This document shows, piece by piece, positions 33,575 through 43,705 of a stretch of 64,000 bases of DNA (position 1 is its first letter; each line of letters starts with the position of its first letter). The notes beneath the pieces are model-generated. The model saw nothing but the letters and a program-made list of their open reading frames with translations, was not told the DNA's origin and ran no database searches. Position numbers and translations under genes: made by a program. Source of the DNA: Leidyana gryllorum EB-2025a (lineage: Eukaryota > Apicomplexa); assembly GCA_048772705.1 (NCBI GenBank), contig JBLWGC010000180.1:62001-126000 (forward strand). The letters are read 5' to 3'.

Positions 33575-35797
33575 ATGCAAGCAGGAGAGGGTGATCCAGC
33601 TCGCTCTCCAGTGATATGCAGTGTTCCATTCGTTGCCGAAGAGCCCCCACCTCGCACTCCGAGGTCGGAGATTGACTACATGGATCCCCATCGCCAACTG
33701 CGCCCGTCAATTCTAGCCGCAGCGTCCCAATTCCGACAAGCCCGACCCAACTCCTTTGATGAACACCTACCACCCCTACGAGCTCAGGATGTTTATTACC
33801 CCCTCCCTGACTTCGAGCTCACCGAGGATTTACGGAGCTCCTCGGCGGCCACCAAAAGCGTTGACACCGTCACTACACATACTACGTCGCTAGGGGCTCA
33901 ATTACCAAGTTTGTACTCTACTGGAGGAGGCGTAACGCCTAGCGCCGCTTACTCTGCCTCCTTCTCGTTTCCCCCTGAAGCGGCTCCGCATCTCCTCCCG
34001 GTACTGCCACCGCCGGTGGTTGTTCCCAATGTACCAAATATACCACTAATCAGCACGCCTGCCCTCAACCCCCGTACGGAGGCATCGAACAGACTCGTGC
34101 AGCGAGTTCTGGAACAGCGAACTCACCTTCCCCCCAATTCGACAGGGCCTTCGAGCACATCAAAGCCCACCATCGTTGCAAACAACCACATAAATGTCTC
34201 CCCAACTGCAATTCCTGCCCCGCTGGGGCTTCAGCCTGTACAGCGAGCATCGCAGGTGTACAAGCCTGCGGTACCTCAACAAGTCCCATCGGAATCGATA
34301 CTGACATCGCAGGAAGGCCCCAAGCCCGGACTCGCTGCAACAATTTCCCAGCGCAATGCAACCTCGCAATTCTGCCCTTCAGAAAGTGTGTCAAATATCA
34401 AACGAGTTCAATCTGAGAGTGTGCCAAGCGTCACAGATGACATCATCAGTCTTGCTGACCTCGACCGTCACTTGAGCTCTCATCTCTCCTTATCGCAAGC
34501 AGGTGAGCCCAATCTCGTCCATGTTAGTGATAGCTGGGTGGGTGCGGTGGGGTCTCACGATCGCAGCTTTGCACATGACATGGGGTCAAAATATGTCTTG
34601 CAGAGAAATCCAGTACTGTTACTCCCCGGAAAGCTCGAGGGATTCGACGACAAGGGTGAGTTGTTTTGAGCGATTTGACGTCTTTTCAGCCGTGGTCGGA
34701 ACACTGCTGAGAAAGACGAGACCCGTAAGCGCCGGTCTCGCACCGTGAGCGACCGCAAGTCTCCCAAACCCGAGCCTCGAAAGCGTATGGGCCATTCTGC
34801 CAAACCCTCAAAAGACCGAAAACGTCGAGCACGGCGTGACAGCGATGAAGTCCAATCAAGCGGTTGGTCCACCGTCCTGAGCAGTGATGTTGGGTCATCA
34901 GTTTCAGACGCTCGGCCATACAAGTACCTACCCCCACAGCCATATGCTACGGCCAACCAACTAGCCAGTGAGTCTTAAAGTTGTTCTTACATATCATTTT
35001 GCATTGCAGCGATGTACCCACCGATGCTGCCCTATGTGGGACCGTCCGTAGAGACATTGGCCATCACACCTGTGGCGTCTCGTTCAATGCTGACGTGCAA
35101 TTCTGAGTTCCGAAAGCAGTTCCCGTTCGTATATCAAGGTCTTTGCAAGGGCATCATCGACATACAGCGTCTGATTGCACACGAAATCGTCATTCCTATC
35201 AAAGAAGAAGTCAGTCTCAAACGTTCAACAATTCGGTGGGTGTAACCTGGTTCCGTCCTCACCGTGAACATTTCTTCCCTCTTTCAGATCCCGCAAGGCT
35301 GTGACTGGGGCGATATGTGACTCGCTTTGGCGGAGTCTGCAAGGACGGTTCCCTGATCCCCTTGTGGCCCCTAAATTGATCCGCAAAATGGCTGATTACT
35401 TTTACGACAAGATAGAGTTTGGTATACAGGATGCAGAAGATGAGCGCAACTTCTTGCAGTGGCTGTTTAGATTCGATGTTGACAATGCTATTGACCTTCG
35501 GCAGAACGTCACGCTGGTGTGTGGGAAGAACACTATCATCACCAACGTCGAAGGGAGTGGACGGCTGAAGCGGAGAAAAGGAGATTTCTTCGCGATGATG
35601 TCCCCCGACAGTGTTACTCTCAACATCGAATGTGTCGTAAAGGTGGGCTCCCTGCTGGAAATCGTCGTGATATTATTCATTTACAGGCCCTATTCTTGAA
35701 TGGAGGACATCTGTGTGAAATTAACAGTGATTCTATCTTCATCGATCGCGTCTCCGCTGGCACCAACCGCTTTGCTCGCCAATTCTTGGGTTTCTGA
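33575..35797 (+). CDS. basic, largely disordered orphan protein
   Basis: Exons are 33575-34502, 34603-34655, 34690-34966, then from about 35010 to 35229, about 35288-35643 and about 35688-35797; introns 34503-34602 (100 nt) and 34656-34689 (34 nt) are phase-consistent. The first 310 residues are Pro/Ser-rich. Next comes a strongly basic, nuclear-localisation-like stretch (RKARGIRRQGRGRN, then RKRRSRTVSDRK). The C-terminal 200 residues are a compact mixed domain containing MADYFYDKIEFGIQDAED, QWLFRFDVDNAIDLRQNV and ALFLNGGHLCEI. I do not recognise it. Its position just upstream of a chromatin gene on the same strand and its basic stretch suggest a nuclear protein, an inference only. Confidence 0.6.
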
Positions 35798-35837
35798 TCA
35801 CCTTTTTGGGTAGTGAGTGGCAAAAAAATCTAGTGCG

Positions 35838-38800
35838 ATGATGAGTCGGGTGAGGAATCGGTCCATTGGTGGCTCTTCGGACAGCGAAGCCCCACCCACT
35901 GATACCTACGAAGTTGAGGAGTTGCGGGATTACCGCCGTCGTAATGGAGAAGTGAGTTATTCAATGTCTGCTGGTCAATCATGGACCACAGGATTTTTTT
36001 CTCATCAAATGGAAAGGATATGGGGAGGAAGAATGTACTTGGGAACCGAGGGTGAGATTAAGGAGTGTCTTCAGTTGTGTATACAGAGATTCGCAGAGCA
36101 ATCTTGGTTCCGATTTGAACGGGCAGATAGAAAAAGTAATTGAAGCTAAGCGGGCGACCAAGGCTGGCCGAAGTCCTAAACGCTCTCGTCTCGTACTCTC
36201 CAGTGATGAAGCTTCGGGTTCGGAAACACCTCAAGATCGCAAAGTCCGCCGTACAGATAGCGCAGAAGGTGACGTGTCGACAATCGATGAGGGCAATCTC
36301 TTACCGAGGCTGCTCAACAACAAGGTTGCTCGCACCGAGGGAGTGGAATTAAGCAGGTCGATCAGTGATGATGAAACTAATGAAATCACGACTAATTCGC
36401 CGAAACGCATCACTCTCTTTGACATCAACCGGTGCGCAACACCTTCGTCGCCGGACGGAACCGGTGGAGGAGGATATGAGGCTGCAACGCAAGACGACGG
36501 GCAACACGACAAGCCCTCCGACGAGCAATTACCTGATGGAGCTTTGTCTCCCAGTGGTTCTGCCCTACCAGATGTCAGCCCACTCAGCCCGTCTCAGATC
36601 ACTGTTGACAAAGCGGATCCCACCTCACCATCTACCTCCACGAATCCCGGCGGCGCAACACCGGTTGGAAGTGACGCACAGACAAGCACCGCGCCCCACT
36701 CTGCCCGCACAGTCGACACTGTGGACACAGGAATCATGTCCGACACTTCGACAAGCGATCAGAGGTCACACCAGCAGCATGTCTCTGGACCGATGGAGAC
36801 ATCGGTAATGTCCGATGGCGAGCAAAGTAAAGAAAACGGAGACAAGATAAATGTGCTAGACATCGACTCCTCTAACCCCCCATCTGACATAGAAGTGTCA
36901 CGTGTAGTCCTCAAGGTCTCCTCAAGCTCGATGGACATGACCGGCCCTGGAGTGCAGGCTGGTCTCGAAGAGGTTGATCTTCAACCTCAATCATCTTTGC
37001 CAAGTGTCACGGGCGACAGCGTTGATCTTCCCACTCCCGCCCAGTCGTGTGCAGAGCAGCCAGATCGCGTGGAGGCCCGGCCGCCGAGTAGAGGAAGAGG
37101 GAGTAAGACTGCAGCAGCCAAAACAAGGCCTAGTGCGGGATCAGCACGTGGCCAACCTAGGTCTAGAAACGCGGCATCCAAATCTGGCCCTCGGACCACC
37201 AAGTCCGCCAAATCAGCAAGCACAAAGGATGACACGCTTGCCCCGTCACCGCCACCGCCACCCCAAAGGTCGGGGAACGACACCTCTGACATCTCCGTCG
37301 GCTTGTCACACGAAGTTCCATTTGTGTCCCCCCCTACCTCTACTGGAATGATGCGAACACCATCTCGATTCCTGCCAAGTGGGGCTGGGGTCTTACCCGC
37401 CCTCTCTACTCCCATCGGCTACCCACCAGCCATCGATTGTTCCATCAACGGATTGTATCCTCCTGGACAATGGCCCCAGCGGTACTCCTCACCCCCCTTG
37501 ACGGCTGCCTCGCAGCTGCCCCCAGCCGGACCCTTCCGAGTTGAATATATTGGGGAGCCTCCTCAACGCGGCTCGACTGGTCTGTGGGTTTTGCTAAGAT
37601 CCAACGAGTAAGCATTTTAGTTTGAAGAAGACACTTCACAATCCTTTGTTTCAGCGGTTCGGAACGTTACATACCCATTCACGAGGCCAGAAGAGATTTT
37701 CCTCGCGAGCTGTGCGATTATTTCATTCCTCGCATTCGGTTGCCTTAGTTATAGTTCTAAAGGACCAAAAAATGATCTCGTTTGATCATGAGGGACTTCA
37801 GGTGTCCCAAGTACCCAGATTGCTGATTGATGAGCGTGCTCTTAACCTGCGTGACCAAGAGCGCCGTCATGAGGCTCGAGTTGACCATTGTGTGCTGTGC
37901 AATACACTCGGCGGCTTAACTGTGAGGTGTGATTTATGTCTTGATCGGGCTCATGTTTTCTGCCTGTGCATTTTCGCACTTGGAAACCCCGAGGTGCGTA
38001 CAATTTCGAAGTTGCTTGTACATCCTCTTACTGTTTCGCATTAAGTTGAACCATTTTCCTCCCTTCGGCTAACAGGACTTAGATTGGATTGGAGCACGAT
38101 GCCCGCAAGTGGCGGACTGCAAAGATCGATTCAGCGACGACCCAGTCGCGCGCCAAATGTTCAGCGACCTCTATAAGGCTGCTAGAGCTCAAGGAACGGC
38201 AATGGTCACCGGGAGTATGCAGACACCCACCTTTCTTTGCCCGGCCTGTGAAGCATCTCGACTGTCAGTGAGCGAGCGTGTGCAGGCGCATCAGCGTGTC
38301 TCATCCTTAATCAGCGGGACTTGGTTGAATGTGTTTATTGTGGCAGCGATCGATATCAAGGATCCATAGTGCGATGTCGCTCGCCTCGCTGCAGTCGAGG
38401 CATTCATGCTTTTTGTGCAACGATCCTGGATCGAAGAATGTATGGTGCCACTTTAGATGACGTAGTGTGGGTACGCGACGACAATGATCTCGAGAAAGAG
38501 TACCCTCTCCGAACATTGGCTGAGTGCTTCGGGGATCCGTCTGTCAATAATGCTGTCGTCTCAAATAACGTCGACTTGGCCTTCGACAGATGCAATCGGT
38601 CGGGCCGATCTCTCGAGGAACAAGGGGGATACTATTGCCCAGAGTGTTGCACAGTGAGTATCACCCGCTATTTTGGCACTCTGACAATGTAGTCTCGAGT
38701 CGTCGACCTGAAATATAAGAGAGACGTCGAAACTATATTTCCCAACAAATGTTTCTACGTGCAAGACGAACTGTCGGACGAGGAACTGGCGCGCTTGCGG

Positions 38801-40952
38801 ATCTGCATGAGAAGTGAGAAAGATCGGATTCGAAGTGATGCATGGGCTGAGCAGTGGATTTGTGGCGACCGTTTCGCAGTTGACGAGGACACAGTGAAGT
38901 GGCAAACGGCGTCAGATCTCAGCCCCACACAAACTCATTCGAATGTTCCCGCGGAAGCGTACCCTTCTCCAGAGCAAAGCAGCGGACTGTCAGCACAGAC
39001 CTTTGCTGTCTGTAGCTTGTGGTTTCGGAGAACCAAACTAAGTGTCAAAGACCGGGAAGAAGTCGATCAGTGGGCGAGAGATGGTGTCTTCCGACCGGAC
39101 GAGGAGGCCCTTGTTCGATGCAACCTATTGCAGTCGGTGGTGCAAGACATTCTTAAGAGGCCTCCCGACCTCCCTTATCGTGAGAATGGTTCCCCCTCGC
39201 AGGGTCTCCCCCTTCAAACTGCGCGGAATGGTCGAGTGCCACGATCGAAACGACGAAAGATGGCGATGCCGGCTCCAAAGAAAGCGTCCCCAACTCTTCC
39301 TTACAACTTCACGCTACCGGGTGTGGGTCTCTTTGCCGCCTCAGCGGGGCCAAGTGAGCCTTCGTGGATGTACGAGACAGACATCGATGCGACTCCTGAG
39401 GTCCTCACCGACACCAGCGAGCAAGATTCCGACGATGTGTATCAAAAGGGTCCTCCCGTTGTCGTAATCAAGCAGTCGAAACGCAGTGGTGCCAGAGCCA
39501 AGGGGCGTTGGAAGGAAAAAGTGGGAATCGGGAAATCGAGCACCACGTCACAGACTCCACCGCTCGAGAATATCACGTCGGTGGCAGACCAATGCAATCA
39601 GTTTCGAAGTAATCGCTCATACGTCAAATGGTTACAAGAGCATCTCAACTTTGAGCTTCTCCAGCGCTATGTGTTCAGCGCGCTCGCTCTCGAGTATGAC
39701 CGAATTGCGTCCTCGGATTTAGCACCAGAGTTCCGAAGTTTATTCGTCGAACACTATGATCCCAAGAGTGTGATGCATCCGCTGTCGCCAAGTTGTCTTG
39801 CGCCTTTGGAGGAAGTGGTCCTCAGCGAGATTGGGTCGTGTGAAGTTCCTGCAAATCGGGGGGCTCGCGCGGGATGGTGTCGTCACGAGAGATTGCGAGA
39901 GATCATGTTGACAGGACGCCATATGCATTATGGAACGCCGCTGAGCCCGCCCGGCATGATGCGAGCTCTATTGCTGTTATATGAGAGGATGGAAGAGTTG
40001 TTTGGACGACATCGATACCGATTACTGGCAAAGAAACCAGAGATGAGTCCGAAAGATGTCGGGCTGCCGACCAGCTGGCTTGACTTGTATGATCTGCACA
40101 AGTGCTGCATCAAAGTGTGGAATGGTCGAGGCCATTTGGCCGAGATAGTGGACGGGGCACGGTGTGGTGTGCGCACTGTAAGTCACATTACATTGCCCTA
40201 TCATCGTATCTCCTTCCGTTTCAGTTGACTGATGCTGTGGTAGTATTGGAAGACGAGCACCGGGTGTTCTGCGACGACCTCGTTTACCATCCGCTTGTGG
40301 ACTCCACTTTCAATACTACCGAGGACACACTCCGCTTCCAGAAGGACGAGATTACCTTTCGTATATACAAAGTGTTCGCCAGATTTGGATTCCTACCCCC
40401 CATCACGTTGGACAATAATCCCAGGTTTGGCCTCCCAGATACACTTTCTTCATCAGAGAGTTTCAGATTGGGGGTGTATGTGCGAGCGTCTCGGCCCATT
40501 CCTCCCTTCACCATCATTGGGGAATATGTCGGGGTGGTGGAGCCCCAGCGGTGGCATATTTCGAGAAACCTTCAAATCAGCGACTCCGTCTATGTAAGGA
40601 AGCGGGTGGACGTTTCTCTGTCGTCGACGGTGTTCTACAGGATATTGACACAAAGCATAACAGTCGCCACTCTTTATGTATCGTACCCGAGCCGTACACT
40701 AACTTTGGTGAGTCCTTTCCTATCGATATATTTGCGACGTTCACTTCTATTGAAGTGCGCTATATCGCGGGCATCAACAATACACGACAAAGCGATCTGG
40801 AAAAACGCAATGTGGACGCGGCTGCTTTTGTAATCGGGAGGGAGGTGAGGCTCTTTGTTTCAACACTGAAGCATATCAAACAAAATGATATTCTGTATTT
40901 GAACTACAATGCCGGTTCGGAACCACTGTACCCCACAGAAGATTTTGAATAG
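35838..40952 (+). CDS. chromodomain - PHD - PHD - SET chromatin protein
   Basis: A chromodomain is assembled from three exons (35838-35951, 35992-36051, 36097 onward). It reads TYEVEELRDYRRRNGE, DFFLIKWKGYGEEECTWEPR, SNLGSDLNGQIEKVI, with the aromatic cage Y/W/W positions present. A 450-residue Ser/Thr/Pro-rich linker follows. Then come a small globular stretch (GSTGLWVLLRSNDGSERYI), a first PHD-like finger (CVLCNTLGGLTVRCDLC) and a second extended PHD (CVYCGSDRYQGSIVRC to YYCPECC). A 480-residue region precedes a SET domain (LGVYVRASRPIPPFTIIGEY; VRYIAGINN; DILYLNYN). The architecture suggests a histone lysine methyltransferase. The link at about 37738-37818 needs a weak donor (GTTGCC); otherwise this is two adjacent genes, the second starting at an ATG near 37770. 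Confidence 0.75.
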
Positions 40953-40954
40953 CT

Positions 40955-41836
40955 ATGAAATGTTTTTTGGACATGAAGTGGGGCTGGCTGGCAGTAAGTT
41001 GTGCGTCGGCAGTACCACTCAGGAGTATTCTGTCATTGGTCAGCTTTCCATGTGAGTCGCCCACGGTAGAGTGTAAGGAACGGTGTCGAAACTGCGAGAT
41101 ACCGGAAGGGTATCACCATCAAGTAGATCGTGTCTGGGAATGTCTCGCCAGGTTCAATATGACGGATTTCGGACATTGTCAGTTCCTGATCGATGCCGTA
41201 GATCATCTGTACGGCAGTTTGTGTTTGGGAATACCGCCTCATGATGGTCGCAGCAAAGCTGGTGGCGAGGACAGCATTCTGTTAGCAGACTCAGGTCAAT
41301 CGCGGGTGGATCTCAATTCAGCTGACGATGTTATCTACCGACTGGACTATCCTCCCTTTATCGAGACTGAGGTGAGAATGACTACGCGGATTGGTGTGGT
41401 GCACGAGACAAAAATTACATTGAACTGGGAATGTGAAGATGAAGACTCTGGAATCGACTTAGAATGGTCCGAGGGGATCACAAAAAGCATATTCGAACCT
41501 TCACCGTCGTGTGAGGTGGCAATTGATGATGTCCAGTGGCACCCACTCCCATCGCTTCCGTCGGAGACGCACTTTCAGGAGGAGACCGAACATGTTCACA
41601 ATGATCTTTTCAACTTGACCGATTGGGCGGCCGGGAAAGCTGCTTTTATCGGGGTACAAGCACTTGCGCTGCAAATCAGAGTCAAGAACCCCGATAAATG
41701 TCACGTTGTCTCTGTCGGTAGTATCATGTCAATATATCATCAGTCGGTGGTAGATCCCAAGAGCCTAAATGGCTTCGTGGGCGACCGACATTTTTCCTCT
41801 TTCGGTTTACTTTTGCTCTTGAACCTACTTTGGTGA
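40955..41836 (+). CDS. secreted Cys protein with GPI-like tail, copy 1
   Basis: An intronless frame of 293 residues. A signal peptide is seen if translation starts at the second Met (KWGWLAVSCASAVPL). The N-terminal module has spaced cysteines (FPCESPTVECKERC, WECLARF, GHCQFLIDAV, GSLCLG). The middle is acidic with beta-like stretches, and the C-terminus is a hydrophobic FGLLLLLNLLW right at the stop, as in a GPI-attachment signal. It starts 2 bp after the SET gene's stop. Its stop TGA shares an A with the ATG of the next, related gene. Probably a surface protein; family unknown. Confidence 0.72.
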   Translation: MKCFLDMKWGWLAVSCASAVPLRSILSLVSFPCESPTVECKERCRNCEIPEGYHHQVDRVWECLARFNMTDFGHCQFLIDAVDHLYGSLCLGIPPHDGRSKAGGEDSILLADSGQSRVDLNSADDVIYRLDYPPFIETEVRMTTRIGVVHETKITLNWECEDEDSGIDLEWSEGITKSIFEPSPSCEVAIDDVQWHPLPSLPSETHFQEETEHVHNDLFNLTDWAAGKAAFIGVQALALQIRVKNPDKCHVVSVGSIMSIYHQSVVDPKSLNGFVGDRHFSSFGLLLLLNLLW

Positions 41837-42768
41837 TGTTCTCGCGTATTGTGACCCTCAGATTATTGGCTTCTTGTGCGGCTCTTCTCGTCACCCGAGA
41901 TGACACTATTTCATTTTCCTGCAAATCTCCGTCTGCAAGGTGCCAGCAGGCCTGCGAAGTAGAATGTGGCATGCGATCTCGCGGAATGACAACTCTGGAC
42001 GGCCTTGTTGAATGCCTCGAGGCCATGTCCCGGGCTCCGTTTTACGGATGTGAATTCGCTGTTGAGGCGACAATGACGTACAAACTTCTGATGTGTCCAG
42101 GGAATCGTGACGGATCTCTACGTCTTAAAATACGGAGTGAGACCTATTCTGAAGTGGACTATGTCATTCCTGACCGCAATGAACTGCACTCATTCCTGGT
42201 GTGGGTTGAAACAGGATATTGCAGCAAAGATGTTTCACCCGTTATCGATCTTGCCGTTGAGAAGGGAAACCAGGTTACTCAAGAAACGCTACCTGTATGG
42301 CAGCGGAGGGCACCTCAACATCTGGCGTCGTTCAGTGGAGAGGCGACAGAGCTTGAGGCGAAATACTCGACCTCGCTGGAGTTAGGACCTTCTCCTCTCG
42401 TGATTGGAAGTACCGGGATGGCTAGTATTCAAGGGACAGACGATCCACCACTAAACGATGCGCTGGAGGCTGGGTGTTCTGCCGCCACTGTGACTCCGTT
42501 CAACAAAGTGGAGCCGGAAGACCTCATATTCACCTACCCGACAGGGATGGTGCTCAATGTCACTTCATGGGCTCAATCACTCACAGAGCCGCGAGTGGCC
42601 ATCCCCACACTGTGGGAAATAAGTTCGAGTACTTGCTCCTTCCCCTTAAGAAATCAGTTTTACATCACTGCGGACCAAACCGCTTATATACGTATGGGCG
42701 CGACCGACAGCGCCCCCGCAGCTCTCGCATTGGGGGTCACGGCACTGCTGGTGTCCGCTTTATATTAG
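41836..42768 (+). CDS. secreted Cys protein with GPI-like tail, copy 2
   Basis: Paralogue of the preceding gene, 310 residues, no intron. Signal peptide FSRIVTLRLLASCAALLVT. It has the same Cys layout as copy 1 (FSCKSPSARCQQACEVEC, LVECLEAM, YGCEFAVEAT, KLLMCPG). The C-terminal hydrophobic tail ALALGVTALLVSALY ends at the stop, GPI-like. The ATG overlaps the previous stop (TGATG). The stop lies inside the last codons of the convergent SNARE gene. The copies have diverged strongly outside the Cys module. Function unknown. Confidence 0.72.
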   Translation: MFSRIVTLRLLASCAALLVTRDDTISFSCKSPSARCQQACEVECGMRSRGMTTLDGLVECLEAMSRAPFYGCEFAVEATMTYKLLMCPGNRDGSLRLKIRSETYSEVDYVIPDRNELHSFLVWVETGYCSKDVSPVIDLAVEKGNQVTQETLPVWQRRAPQHLASFSGEATELEAKYSTSLELGPSPLVIGSTGMASIQGTDDPPLNDALEAGCSAATVTPFNKVEPEDLIFTYPTGMVLNVTSWAQSLTEPRVAIPTLWEISSSTCSFPLRNQFYITADQTAYIRMGATDSAPAALALGVTALLVSALY

Positions 42769-43677
42769 AAGAAGCAACGTCATTATTATTAGGCTCAGAC
42801 TCAAATATAGCACCTGCTTGAGCTGTCGTCGATCTGCGGCACCTGTCAAGAAAGTGGTGCGAGACTCACTGTTTGTTTTCAGTACGAGAGCCATGCGACG
42901 CATTACTCCCCCCAAGGCCGCTCCGGTCTCGTCCACTCCAGCCTCGAAACCTTCCAACATCCTAAAAGGACTGATGAACCGTGAATTGAGCAACACTCAC
43001 ACGTGATGAGTGATTAGCTCCTCGTTCATCGCTCTTGCAGTTGCATTCAGGCGGTTGGCCGAAACTGCTATTTCGGTCAACATTTTGTCCTGCATACGTT
43101 CGACCTCCTGTTGTATTCCTCATCTGTATCCAAAGATTCAAGAGACTTCTACCTGTTGGTGCTCGCGCTCATTTTTAACGAACTCTGTATTCACTGTAGT
43201 CCGTTCGAACAACGCCGCTCGGGCTATGTCAGGCGAATGAATGTGACAACGTCGTTTAGCGTCCGCCTGCGCCGAAGATCATTCAAGTGGTGTGTGCGTT
43301 GTGATCAACTCATACCCTAGCATAGGTCAAACGCTTCTGGAACTCCTCCGCGAAAGTCTCACAGGCCTTAACGAAAGCTTTCCGGAGATCAACTTGGGCA
43401 GCTGTCAGAGCGAAACGTGCGGGGTTCATGGAGGCCACTTCGACAGTCTGCTCATGTTCCTAACAACACCAGGGGTATGTGCTAGCCTCACTTGGGAGAG
43501 CATTTTCACTTTCTCCTTAAAGTCACCAACGCCACGATTCAATTCAATCCCTCGCGATACGTCACATATGCACCTCTGCTTCGACGTCATTTCAGCCATC
43601 AGTATATTGAGATCATTCCTCATTCTGACCATCTCGGCCTCCAGCTGGGCCTTGGCCGTGTCATAGGGGTCTTCCAT
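42760..43677 (-). CDS. Qc-SNARE, syntaxin-6/Tlg1-like
   Basis: A membrane-fusion SNARE of the trans-Golgi/endosome class. Five exons are joined by introns near 43480-43437, 43318-43272, 43155-43111 and 43004-42964. The start MEDPYDTAKAQLEAEM matches the DPF/DPY start of syntaxin-6/10/SYP61 N-terminal domains. The SNARE motif follows (QDKMLTEIAVSANRLN, ELITHHVMLEGFEAGVDETG, LGGVMRRMALVLKTNS), then a C-terminal anchor (VLYLSLSLIIMTLLLLI) ending at the stop. The length of about 230 residues fits the family. The central ionic-layer residue should be Gln or a replacement; I cannot fix its alignment by eye (His-His pair in ELITHH). The ATG is 28 bp from PRP16. Confidence 0.82.
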
Positions 43678-43705
43678 CCACAAAAGATGGCACAAAAATC
43701 ACTAT
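43678..43705. promoter_or_regulatory. putative bidirectional promoter spacer, 28 bp
   Basis: The only DNA between the ATGs of the SNARE (-) and PRP16 (+). It is A-rich on the plus strand. Promoter elements must overlap coding DNA or be minimal. The call rests on geometry only. Confidence 0.3.
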
